A DNA stretch of 64,000 nucleotides from Bacteroidales bacterium UBA3289 (GTDB taxonomy: Bacteria > Bacteroidota > Bacteroidia > Bacteroidales > UBA932), in assembly GCA_002361625.1 (NCBI GenBank), contig DETL01000011.1:55410-119409 (forward strand), in the 5' to 3' direction. The translations under genes were made by a program, and so were the position numbers. The notes beneath the pieces are model-generated. The model was given only the letters and a program-made list of their open reading frames with translations, was not told the origin of the DNA and searched no databases. Below, one piece after another: positions 15,824 through 22,495 of this stretch (positions are counted from its first letter, which is position 1; each line of letters begins with the position of its first letter).

Positions 15824-16807
15824 ATGACAACAGGTAACGTTCGTCCCGCGGATATGGAGCGGATCACGACCCCCGAATTGGCCCGGAAATTCATCGATGA
15901 ACAGGTCCGGGAACTGCGCGCCCAGATTGGCGACAAGAAAGTGCTTCTCGCCCTATCGGGCGGTGTGGACTCCTCGGTTGTTGCGGCGCTTCTCATCAAG
16001 GCCGTCGGCAAGCAGCTGGTCTCCGTCCATGTGAACCACGGACTCCTCCGCAAAGGCGAGCCGGAGCAGGTGGTGCGCGTCTTCCGCGATGAGCTCGACG
16101 CCAACCTCGTGTATGTCGATGCCGTGGACCGCTTCCTGGACAAGCTCGCCGGCGTGGCCGATCCCGAGCAGAAGCGCAAGATCATCGGCGCGGAATTCAT
16201 CCGCGTGTTCGAGGAAGAGGCCCGCAAGCTGGACGGTATCAGCTTCCTGGCCCAGGGTACGATCTATCCGGACATCGTGGAATCCGGTCCCGTCAAGTCC
16301 CACCACAATGTGGGCGGACTTCCGGAGGACCTCCAGTTCGAACTCGTCGAGCCCATCAAGCTTCTGTTCAAGGACGAAGTCCGCGTCGTGGGCAAGGAAC
16401 TCGGTCTCCCGGACAGCATGGTGTTCCGCCAGCCGTTCCCCGGCCCCGGCCTGGGTGTCCGCTGCACCGGCGCCATCACGCGCGACCGGCTGGAAGCCCT
16501 TCGCGAGAGCGACGCCATCCTGCGTGAGGAGTTCGCGAAGAATGGCCTGGAGGGCAAGGTCTGGCAGTATTTCACCGTCGTCCCCGACTACAAGTCCACG
16601 GGCGTCAAGGACGGCAAGCGCAGCTGGGACTGGCCGGTCATCATCCGTGCCGTGAACACCCGCGACGCCATGACCGCCACCATCGAGGAAATCCCCTACG
16701 AACTGCTGCACCGCATCACCAAGCGCATCGTAACGGAAGTCCCCGGCGTGAACCGTGTCCTGTATGATCTGACGCCGAAGCCGACAGGTACCATCGAATG
16801 GGAATAA
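15824..16807 (+). CDS. GMP synthase ATP-PPase subunit without glutaminase domain
   Basis: 327 residues. Begins with a short helix and goes straight into LLALSGGVDSSVVAALLIKA, then SHHNVGGLP, RQPFPGPGLGVR and the dimerisation domain ending KPTGTIEWE. All parts of the synthetase half are intact, including the ATP loop, but there is no glutaminase. It resembles the stand-alone subunit B of archaeal GMP synthase. It is paralogous to the second half of the upstream guaA but diverged (for example SGPVKSHHN against AGIPGIASKIKSHHN). It could use free ammonia, borrow the glutaminase of the neighbour, or do a related reaction. It ends at a strong terminator. Confidence 0.9.
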   Translation: MTTGNVRPADMERITTPELARKFIDEQVRELRAQIGDKKVLLALSGGVDSSVVAALLIKAVGKQLVSVHVNHGLLRKGEPEQVVRVFRDELDANLVYVDAVDRFLDKLAGVADPEQKRKIIGAEFIRVFEEEARKLDGISFLAQGTIYPDIVESGPVKSHHNVGGLPEDLQFELVEPIKLLFKDEVRVVGKELGLPDSMVFRQPFPGPGLGVRCTGAITRDRLEALRESDAILREEFAKNGLEGKVWQYFTVVPDYKSTGVKDGKRSWDWPVIIRAVNTRDAMTATIEEIPYELLHRITKRIVTEVPGVNRVLYDLTPKPTGTIEWE

Positions 16808-16819
16808 TGGATAAGGAGG

Positions 16820-16846
16820 TGCCCGGCAGGTCCGGGCATCTTTTTT
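16820..16846 (+). terminator. Terminator of guaB-guaA operon
   Basis: TGCCCGG (16820-16826) pairs with CCGGGCA (16832-16838) across a 5-base loop; TTTTTT follows at 16841-16846. Confidence 0.85.
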
Positions 16847-16868
16847 CTTAAAAATCGCCTGATACCTA

Positions 16869-16898
16869 TTGCGGATTCAGAAAAAAACCGTACATTTG
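16869..16898 (+). promoter_or_regulatory. tRNA-Gln promoter
   Basis: TTG (16869-16871), 19 bases, TACATTTG (16891-16898), ending 19 bases before the tRNA. Confidence 0.65.
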
Positions 16899-16917
16899 CA
16901 GTCCCGTTTTGGGAAAT

Positions 16918-16988
16918 TGAGATATGGTGTAATGGTAGCACTACAGATTCTGGCTCTGTCAGTGAGGGTTCGAGTCCTTCTATCTCAA
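16918..16988 (+). tRNA. tRNA-Gln (CTG)
   Basis: 71 nt cloverleaf. Acceptor TGAGATA pairs with TATCTCA, the anticodon arm is ACAGA-TTCTGGC-TCTGT giving anticodon CTG, and the T arm has the normal TTCGAGT loop. CCA is not encoded. Confidence 0.93.
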
Positions 16989-16991
16989 CGA

Positions 16992-17020
16992 AAATCAGCC
17001 TTTTGAAGCTGATTTTTATT
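16992..17020 (+). terminator. Terminator after tRNA-Gln
   Basis: AAATCAGC (16992-16999) pairs exactly with GCTGATTT (17008-17015), running into a T-rich tail. It separates tRNA-Gln from tRNA-Met, which must then have its own promoter. Confidence 0.7.
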
Positions 17021-17033
17021 TTGAAAACGGTAT

Positions 17034-17107
17034 GGCGGGGTAGCTCAGCTGGTTAGAGCGTCGGATTCATAATCCGGAGGTCGTGGGATCGTGACCCACT
17101 CCCGCTA
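17034..17107 (+). tRNA. tRNA-Met-type (CAT anticodon)
   Basis: 74 nt. Acceptor GGCGGGG pairs with TCCCGCT (G-U at both ends), the D arm is regular, and the anticodon arm TCGGA-TTCATAA-TCCGG gives CAT. It could be elongator Met or the Ile tRNA whose C34 becomes lysidine. The T loop is ATCGTGA rather than the usual TTCRANN, so positions 54 and 58 are exchanged (A54/T58). The last 17 nt lie in a 20-bp direct repeat that recurs at 20354. Confidence 0.88.
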
Positions 17108-17110
17108 CGA
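17091..17110 (+). repeat. Direct repeat at tRNA-Met 3' end, candidate attachment site (left)
   Basis: The 20 bases GTGACCCACTCCCGCTACGA cover the end of the T loop, the T stem, the acceptor 3' strand and three bases beyond. They recur exactly at 20354-20373 in the same orientation; flanking bases differ on both sides. Confidence 0.65.
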
Positions 17111-17664
17111 GTTTGAGGGGGCTCTGCCCCCTAATACCCCCGCGGCTCCCGGCCTATAAGTCCTTACGGACACGGCCTCCGCCGGGCGCTCTGATGAGCG
17201 CCGTGACAGGGAAAAAGATCGTAATACCTATATATGTGGAGACTGCCCTTCGTGGCGGTTTTTTTGTTGTTTCCCTTGCTGAGCCGGCTGTTTGATGGGA
17301 TGTTATGGACCTAAGGGGTTTGTGCTGCCCGGCTTGTGTGTACAAACCTCGTTTGTACAAGAAACAGTCAGCAGAACGACGATTCCATGTACAAGTCCCG
17401 CCGACTCGGCCGATTATCGACCCGATTCCGAAAGACTTGTGCAGAAAACCCCGTCCAGAGACCCCTTTTGGTGTACAAACGAGACTTGTACATAGCAACA
17501 TTGACTCCGCCGGACAGATTCACCTCGAAGAAACCGGCATCGCACTAATTCCAGTTGTCGATGAATATGAGATTGTGAAGTAGAATGAATGAAAAAGGGC
17601 ATTGCGTCCCTTTTTCTTTTCTTGTTTGGTTGTGTGGGGGTGTGATTTTTGCAGATGCCAGAGC
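17111..17664. other. 554 bases without a convincing gene: hairpins and TGTACAA repeats
   Basis: Contains the hairpin AGGGGGC-TCT-GCCCCCT (17116-17132) just after the tRNA, a stem GGCGCT/AGCGCC near 17188-17203, and a terminator-like stem ACTGCC/GGCGGT with seven T (17242-17265). From 17340 to 17492 there are five copies of TGTACAA or TTGTACA, two of them forming the exact palindrome GTACAAAC-ctc-GTTTGTAC (17340-17358) and two the pair TGTACAA/TTGTACA (17472-17492). The possible leftward frame 17154-17501 runs across these hairpins and shows no protein-like composition, so I do not call it. Confidence 0.55.
17592..17620 (+). terminator. Intrinsic terminator before the gene at 17665
   Basis: AAAAAGGG (17592-17599) pairs with CCCTTTTT (17608-17615), followed by CTTTT. 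A weak promoter (TTG 17622-17624, N19, GATTTTTG 17644-17651) follows at once. Confidence 0.65.
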
Positions 17665-18714
17665 ATGAAGTCGTTGCAAATCATCTTCCTGCAGGCATGC
17701 TTACTAATTCTGGCGGCATGTGGCCCCAAAGGGCCCCGTGTCGTACAGAAGGAGGGCTTTACGCTCATTTACGATACATTGGAGGTGGACGTGAGCAGTA
17801 TCGAACTTCCGGATATGTGGTTGTATTTTGTGAGGGCCGTGCCCTTGGAGGATGGGTATCTATGTGCGTTCGAGCAAAAGAAACCAGGGCCTTATTCTCC
17901 TTACCCCCAGAGATATCTACTGAAAGCCAATCGGAAAACGGGTCAGACCCATATCGTCGATTTCCCGTGCAAGGATGACCTTTATTGGAGCATTCGGGAA
18001 AGAAACGGTGCTATATATATGAATTATCCCGAGTGGTGTGATACGATGTGGCGTTTCATTCCGGATCGGGAAACATGGGAGGACGCGACCGACTATCGGG
18101 ATGTCGTCTATGAAGATGAGGATTATCGGATCTATTGCAAGAGAATGCGTTATTCCCCATACCATACCTGGTTTATGGACAAACAGACGGGAGAGCAGTA
18201 TTTCTTCCCGGTCGCCGCCGGCCAGGTTCTCCGGTTCAACGGCTATTTCTATTTCACAGACCATGAACGATTCCGTGGACTGGCCGATCCGAAGGTCGGT
18301 CTCCTCTGCGACAGCCTATCCAACTATGCGGCGGCGCTTGCCGAGCCCTCTGGCATGATGCCTCCGGCCCTCCGCTCCCACTACCGGGAAATGAAGGCGT
18401 TTGGCAACATCTATGCTTTTGGGGAAGGAGATGATGGCTGGTATGGGTGCGAAGGTCCGTTAACGCCGCCATCCGACACGGTTTTCAACGCATCTTTTAA
18501 GGCGCAGAAGGCGCTTTATCAAATCGTTACCGACCCGGAGACAACCTGGGTCGCCCAAGTTACAGGCCAGGGCCTGAAAAGGATAGTGGACTTGGGTAAG
18601 CACTATGATGCATACCGCATCGGTCGGGCAATGCTGTATTATGAAGATGATGACGCGAATGCCGGTATCATCGAACTGGGCGACACCCTTCGCTTCCACC
18701 ACCTGCACTTCTGA
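17665..18714 (+). CDS. Lipoprotein of unknown function, possible island cargo
   Basis: 349 residues from MKSLQIIFLQACLLILAACG at 17665, a lipoprotein signal with the lipobox LAAC; an upstream in-frame start at 17602 would cross the terminator and is rejected. The mature part is rich in Tyr, Trp and acidic residues (for example YWSIRERNGAIYMNYPEW, YEDEDYRIYCKRMRY) and has a pattern of short strands that could form a propeller-like fold similar to Bacteroidales 6-bladed-propeller lipoproteins, but I see no firm signature. Base composition is less GC-rich than the backbone. It lies in the interval bounded by the tRNA-Met repeats, with dgkA 10 bases downstream. Confidence 0.7.
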   Translation: MKSLQIIFLQACLLILAACGPKGPRVVQKEGFTLIYDTLEVDVSSIELPDMWLYFVRAVPLEDGYLCAFEQKKPGPYSPYPQRYLLKANRKTGQTHIVDFPCKDDLYWSIRERNGAIYMNYPEWCDTMWRFIPDRETWEDATDYRDVVYEDEDYRIYCKRMRYSPYHTWFMDKQTGEQYFFPVAAGQVLRFNGYFYFTDHERFRGLADPKVGLLCDSLSNYAAALAEPSGMMPPALRSHYREMKAFGNIYAFGEGDDGWYGCEGPLTPPSDTVFNASFKAQKALYQIVTDPETTWVAQVTGQGLKRIVDLGKHYDAYRIGRAMLYYEDDDANAGIIELGDTLRFHHLHF

Positions 18715-18724
18715 TGAACAGCAA

Positions 18725-19102
18725 ATGAAACAATCATTTTCCATAAAAGCCCGGCTCTCCAGTTTTGCAAACGCCTTTCGGGGCCTGTTTGTCTATATCC
18801 GGCAGGAACATAACGCATGGATTCACTGTATTATTGCAGTTCTGGTTGTTATAGCAGGAATCCATTTCCGCATTTCCCTGACAGAGTGGGTGGCGGTTGT
18901 CTTTGCTATCGGATTGGTTTTGGCAGCAGAAGCCTTCAACTCTTCCATTGAACGGATTTCCGATGTTGTTCAACCCGAAAAAGACGAAAGAATCCGGGAC
19001 GTAAAGGATATTAGTGCTGGAGCGGTCCTTCTCTGTGCCATTACAGCTGCGGTGATAGGCGTAATAGTCTTTTTGCCGAAAATCCTAGGGCTGTTTTCCT
19101 AA
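18725..19102 (+). CDS. dgkA: Diacylglycerol/undecaprenol kinase family protein
   Basis: 125-residue integral membrane kinase that phosphorylates diacylglycerol or, as in Gram-positives, undecaprenol. It begins MKQSFSIKARLSSFANAFRG; the family opening with A-x-G plus HNAWIH is present, then three membrane helices (IIAVLVVIAGIHF, WVAVVFAIGLVLAAEAF, AVLLCAITAAVIGVIVFL). The signature AEAFNSSIERISDVV contains the catalytic glutamate and asparagine. Normal length. It lies 10 bases after the lipoprotein gene and probably shares its transcript; it is inside the interval bounded by the tRNA-Met repeats, an unusual place for a lipid-metabolism gene. Confidence 0.9.
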   Translation: MKQSFSIKARLSSFANAFRGLFVYIRQEHNAWIHCIIAVLVVIAGIHFRISLTEWVAVVFAIGLVLAAEAFNSSIERISDVVQPEKDERIRDVKDISAGAVLLCAITAAVIGVIVFLPKILGLFS

Positions 19103-19171
19103 TTCCTTTGTACCGCACTTTGGCCATATTCACGTCTACCTTTGCGGATATGATGTGAAGTAACGCTATGG

Positions 19172-19219
19172 AGAAAGGGCTCGTGCTCTTTTTCTTTTCG
19201 ACTGATTGTCTTATATTTA
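19172..19219 (+). promoter_or_regulatory. Fused terminator and promoter ahead of the gene at 19242
   Basis: A hairpin (stem 19174-19180 with 19185-19191, TCGT loop) with tail TTTTTCTTTT ends the dgkA transcript. The T-tract 19189-19193 is followed by 18 bases and TATATTTA (19212-19219). The leader is similar in sequence to that before 22496. A further TACCTTTG lies upstream of the hairpin at 19137-19144. Confidence 0.5.
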
Positions 19220-19241
19220 CACCGATAAATCAGTTAGCACC

Positions 19242-19994
19242 ATGAAGCCGGCCTTTCTATTTGCACTTTGCATTCTGACCGCCGTTTCTTTGTCGGCACA
19301 AAAAAAGCGTTTACTTCTGCCATCGCAGCCGATGAGGGCGGATATTACCGTTGGCGATTATGAGCCTGCTATTTCCGTTGCGGTAAACAACATGATTCGT
19401 CACGAAAAGCGATTCCTGTCCACGTCTGACATTTTCGACATCCACCTCAATCCAGAACAGAACGTGCTCATTGTCTCTGCAAGGGTAGATGATGAATTCA
19501 ACCATTACTTTGCCATTATCAGTCCAAAAGACACCACTGTAAAGCCAGTGTTTATCCCTGATGAGGAGAAACTGGTTTGGGTCTCGCCTGTTTCTAAAGA
19601 CACCATTATGATGTGTAACGACTGCTTTGACTGGTATTCCGAGTTTTATTCGTTGTCATTTTCGCCTGAAGAAGTCCTAATTGACTACCACGACTTGCCT
19701 AATAAGATGATAACTTTAGCCGGGAAACTGTTTTTCTGGTGTGATGATACAGACCCTCAGTCAAAAGAAATCATTGACAAACTGATGGACATGGGACGTG
19801 TTGATTTCCTCGTAAAGGAGAATGCTCTCGGATGGGGAGTCATCGACGATGGTAAAGAAGTTATATGCTATGACTTAGAGGCATTGACTCAAGGTAAAAT
19901 CAAGAAGTACCACGACTATGGTATTGGGGGTAAGGGCTTTCGAGCCAGGCTTCGTCAAGGTTGGTATCTATTGTGGCATCCTCAACGGGACTAA
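19242..19994 (+). CDS. Secreted protein of unknown function
   Basis: 250 residues from MKPAFLFALCILTAVSLSAQ (19242), a cleavable signal peptide. The mature protein is mixed alpha/beta with segments such as VLIVSARVDDEFNHYFAIISP and LVWVSPVSKDTIMMCNDCFDWYSEFYSLSF, and a pair of close cysteines (CNDC). AT-rich relative to the chromosome around it, consistent with acquisition. No family recognised. It is the last gene before the right-hand tRNA-Met repeat. Neither the codon pattern nor the context suggests a role. Confidence 0.7.
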   Translation: MKPAFLFALCILTAVSLSAQKKRLLLPSQPMRADITVGDYEPAISVAVNNMIRHEKRFLSTSDIFDIHLNPEQNVLIVSARVDDEFNHYFAIISPKDTTVKPVFIPDEEKLVWVSPVSKDTIMMCNDCFDWYSEFYSLSFSPEEVLIDYHDLPNKMITLAGKLFFWCDDTDPQSKEIIDKLMDMGRVDFLVKENALGWGVIDDGKEVICYDLEALTQGKIKKYHDYGIGGKGFRARLRQGWYLLWHPQRD

Positions 19995-20353
19995 ACAGAG
20001 ATGGTGGAAATAAAGCATTAAACCATTCTCCCTTCTGATTATCAACTTAACACAAACTCTTAAGGTGTTACATTCGGCAACGGTGTATCGCTATTTTGTA
20101 TGACGGCGGTATAACCCTTAAGAGCGGACGGCGGGGTTTGCTGTGTATCGTGACGGGAAGGTGGTGGCGCAGTATACGGCAATGGGAAGATGAAGAAAAG
20201 AGGCCGTTCTGTTCTCTTTACCAATGCTTTCTATCCTCTTGCTTTGACTGGTCGCATATATGGTCGCAGATTTGGAAAGTGATGAGATCGCTCTACAATC
20301 TGCTGGAAAGGGTATTTGATAGGGTAAATAGAGATGGTAGTGTTTGCGGGCAG

Positions 20354-20373
20354 GTGACCCACTCCCGCTACGA
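20354..20373 (+). repeat. Direct repeat of tRNA-Met 3' end, candidate attachment site (right)
   Basis: Exact 20-base copy of 17091-17110. It lies 32 bases before the inverted-repeat element and 210 bases before the recombinase start. Together the two copies bound 3.26 kb containing three genes. Confidence 0.65.
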
Positions 20374-20405
20374 AACTGAACAATATCGATATTCTCTATA
20401 TATGC

Positions 20406-20539
20406 CCGTCACTGTTCCCAGTGATGGTTTTTTATTTTCTATCAGCTTGTTACAACCGATCATCCCAAGATTGTGGAGAACAATCGAACAAGGTGAGAAC
20501 AGGGCTTTCTATCCAAAAACTTGCAAAATCTGTGACCAT
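20406..20539 (+). repeat. Left 134-bp inverted repeat
   Basis: Outer end is CCGTCACTG-TTCC-CAGTGATGG followed by T6, an intrinsic-terminator shape pointing into the element. Inner end is the recombinase-associated site (minus strand 20538-20524). Exact reverse complement of 22308-22441. Confidence 0.9.
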
Positions 20540-20582
20540 ATATGCGACCAGTGTATTCAGCAAATTAAACTGGTCACAAATT

Positions 20583-21731
20583 ATGAGTAGAAGTACAGCA
20601 AATGTCTCATTCTATTGCCGTGAGAGCAAGAAAAACAAAGATGGGTTAGCGCCCATTGAACTGGTCATTATCCTGAATACACGGAGGTGTTTCATCCAAC
20701 TCCCAAGGAAAGAATACCCCTCTCAATTCAAAGCACAGACACAGGGGAAGAAAAGGACAGACTTGATAGAATACCTGGATGGTATCAGGGCAAGACTGAA
20801 CCAGATTACCACCACCTTTCTTATGGAAGGTCAGCCCTTGACCGCTGACGCGCTCAAAGCCTACTTCCAGAATGGAGGTTATGTGCTCTATACCATTGGA
20901 GACCTCTTCAATGACTATATGCACATCCTGTCAAAGAGGGTGGGGAAAGACCTCACAGCAAGGTCATACAGGAAATATGAGATAGCAAGGGACAAGCTCT
21001 ATCAGGTCATCTCCCCCAAAGAACCAGTCTCAGCTATCACCAAAGCAGTCATTCTGGACTATCAGGCATCTATGAACCAATACCTGGACTATGTGACTAC
21101 CAATGGTTACTGCCAGAGGGTGAAGACCATCGTTCAGTTTGGGATAGATAACGGGAAAATCAAGATCAATCCCTTCAGTGGAATCCATTTGAGGAAGGGG
21201 GAAAAGAGCGTACAGTTTCTATCAGAAGAAGAGGTTGATAAGATACGAACAACAGACTTCCACAATGAGAGTTTGAACAGAGTAAGAGACCTGTTTGTGT
21301 TCCAGGCAGCATCAGGACTCTCCTATACAGATATGGCCAAGCTGGTGCCAACAGACTTCCAGATAACGGAAGATGGTCAATACTACATACACGACAAGCG
21401 CAACAAGACCGGGGTGTTCTATACCGCTGTCATCTTGGAGCAAGGGGTGGAGATTCTCAAAAAGTATCACTTCAAACTCCCTATCATCGGGAATCATAAA
21501 CTCAATGTCTATCTGAAAACCATCAGGGACCTGTGCGGGATTGATAAACCTATCTTTTCCCACGTTGCCAGACACACCTATGCTACCAGGTGCCTGAACA
21601 GAGGAATACGCTTGGAGGTGGTAGCAAAACTCCTTGGTCACAGCACAACCAGAATAACACAGCACTATGCAAAACTCCTTAAAGACAATATTATCAATGA
21701 AGTAAGTGATGCCTTCAAGAAATCCTATTGA
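20583..21731 (+). CDS. Tyrosine recombinase / integrase
   Basis: 382 residues from MSRSTANVSFYCRESKKNKDG (20583); the longer frame from 20421 starts inside the inverted repeat. An arm-binding or SAM-like N-domain (about 1-190) precedes the catalytic domain. Visible active-site elements: a lysine strand (YIHDKRNKTGVFYTAVIL), HVARHTYATR giving H-x-x-R, LLGHSTTRITQHYAKL giving the second His and the nucleophile Tyr. The position of the first catalytic Arg reads ASGLSYTDM, so that Arg is replaced, as known for IntDOT of Bacteroides conjugative transposons. A copy of the repeated 15-bp site overlaps its start codon, suggesting autoregulation or a nearby recombination site. Confidence 0.9.
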   Translation: MSRSTANVSFYCRESKKNKDGLAPIELVIILNTRRCFIQLPRKEYPSQFKAQTQGKKRTDLIEYLDGIRARLNQITTTFLMEGQPLTADALKAYFQNGGYVLYTIGDLFNDYMHILSKRVGKDLTARSYRKYEIARDKLYQVISPKEPVSAITKAVILDYQASMNQYLDYVTTNGYCQRVKTIVQFGIDNGKIKINPFSGIHLRKGEKSVQFLSEEEVDKIRTTDFHNESLNRVRDLFVFQAASGLSYTDMAKLVPTDFQITEDGQYYIHDKRNKTGVFYTAVILEQGVEILKKYHFKLPIIGNHKLNVYLKTIRDLCGIDKPIFSHVARHTYATRCLNRGIRLEVVAKLLGHSTTRITQHYAKLLKDNIINEVSDAFKKSY

Positions 21732-21845
21732 TAGAAGAGCATTTTTCGACCCCATTGCATCTCGTCGTTGTCACACCGCCTTTTTGGAGATGTTTAGAAA
21801 TGTGGTTATCTTTACTTCACATAGGGTATAACAATTCATTATATT

Positions 21846-22307
21846 ATGACAACTACAACAATTGGCGAGATACGACTACTTAAATCTCCCAGTTCTGCCA
21901 TAGACTGGTTATGGTCTTTTTGTGATGAAAAAGTTACATTTAAGCTTCCTTCCGACAAACAGAGATGGATGTCGGCAACTTGCAAGTGTATCAAGTTTGT
22001 TCGCGTGGTAGAGAGTTTACGTCATTTCTATCCAGAACTCAAAAACAATTATTTCTTTGAAACCTGGAATAGAATCTTAATCAGTGATAGAACTTTTTGG
22101 CTCTCATATGATAGAAAAAAAATGACGATTAAACTAAATACAGCATTTGGCGTTCGTGGAGCTATCTATAATCAATTTCTTGGGCTAACTGGGAATTTCA
22201 TAGAGTATATTGATTCTATGATTCATCAGATTTATCGAGAAATGCCTAGCGCCGTGGCACAATCAATTGTTGATGAATGCAAAGCAACCGCAGTCGCTGA
22301 TTATTAA
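21846..22307 (+). CDS. Unrecognised 153-residue protein in the recombinase element
   Basis: Begins MTTTTIGEIRLLKSPSSAIDW and ends KATAVADY, the stop codon being the last three bases before the right inverted repeat. No signal peptide, no long hydrophobic segment; aromatic and basic residues are frequent (RTFWLSYDRKKMTIKLNTAFG), compatible with a soluble nucleic-acid- or protein-binding role, but I cannot assign a family. It lies 114 bases after the recombinase in the same direction and would be mobilised or inverted with it. AT-rich codon use. A TATCTTTA sequence at about 21811-21818 may be its -7 box. Confidence 0.6.
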   Translation: MTTTTIGEIRLLKSPSSAIDWLWSFCDEKVTFKLPSDKQRWMSATCKCIKFVRVVESLRHFYPELKNNYFFETWNRILISDRTFWLSYDRKKMTIKLNTAFGVRGAIYNQFLGLTGNFIEYIDSMIHQIYREMPSAVAQSIVDECKATAVADY

Positions 22308-22441
22308 ATGGTCACAGATTTTGCAAGTTTTTGGATAGAAAGCCCTGTTCTCACCTTGTTCGATTGTTCTCCACAATCTTGGGATGATCGGTTGTAACAA
22401 GCTGATAGAAAATAAAAAACCATCACTGGGAACAGTGACGG
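22308..22441 (-). repeat. Right 134-bp inverted repeat
   Basis: Exact reverse complement of 20406-20539. Inner end carries TGGTCACAGATTTTG (22309-22323). Outer end is the hairpin CCATCACTG-GGAA-CAGTGACGG (22420-22441), followed outside the repeat by T8, so it also terminates transcription leaving the element. Confidence 0.9.
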
Positions 22442-22475
22442 TTTTTTTTCTTTCCGGCGATTTGTCTTATATTTA
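22442..22475 (+). promoter_or_regulatory. Promoter of the peptidase-transporter operon
   Basis: The T8 tract directly after the right inverted repeat (22442-22449) is followed by 18 bases and TATATTTA (22468-22475). The leader is homologous to the one before 19242. Because the -7 box overlaps the ATG at 22475, the start at 22496 is preferred. Confidence 0.5.
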
Positions 22476-22495
22476 TGCCGACAAAACGGAAAAGT

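Larger units (their letters stand above)
19995..20582. other. 588 bases between secreted-protein gene and recombinase: repeats only
   Basis: No gene is supported; the frame at 20096-20590 overlaps the repeats and lacks protein character. The stretch holds the right copy of the tRNA-Met repeat (20354-20373), the left 134-bp inverted repeat (20406-20539), and three copies of the site TGGTCRCARATTWKG: 20261-20275 (+), 20524-20538 (-) and 20571-20585 (+). A longer 19-bp inverted pair, ACTGGTCGCATATATGGTC at 20247-20265 and its complement at 20534-20552, contains two of them. Confidence 0.7.
20406..22441 (+). mobile_element. Inverted-repeat element carrying a tyrosine recombinase
   Basis: 2036 bases bounded by 134-bp inverted repeats that I compared base by base and found identical. 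The 1768-bp interior encodes a tyrosine recombinase and a 153-residue protein whose stop codon ends exactly at the right repeat. Composition is AT-rich against a GC-rich chromosome. No target duplication is visible outside the repeats. It may be a recombinase-borne invertible segment or a transposon-like unit; orientation relative to other copies is unknown. Confidence 0.75.

Noticed and set aside
17340..17492. TGTACAA repeats considered as a CRISPR array
   Set aside because: Motifs are 7-10 bases, irregularly spaced and in both orientations; there are no cas genes in the window.
17154..17501. 115-codon leftward frame near the tRNA genes
   Set aside because: Runs through terminator hairpins and TGTACAA repeats, with no start region or recognisable protein features.
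20096..20590. 164-codon frame before the recombinase
   Set aside because: Overlaps the attachment repeat, the inverted repeat and the recombinase start; no protein character.
19148..21825. 11-bp inverted match ATGTGAAGTAA between 19153-19163 and the sequence near 21815
   Set aside because: Short and AT-rich, no further extension; probably chance.
20406..22441. Element considered as an ordinary DDE insertion sequence
   Set aside because: The encoded enzyme has tyrosine-recombinase motifs (HxxR, H, Y), and no target-site duplication is visible outside the repeats.
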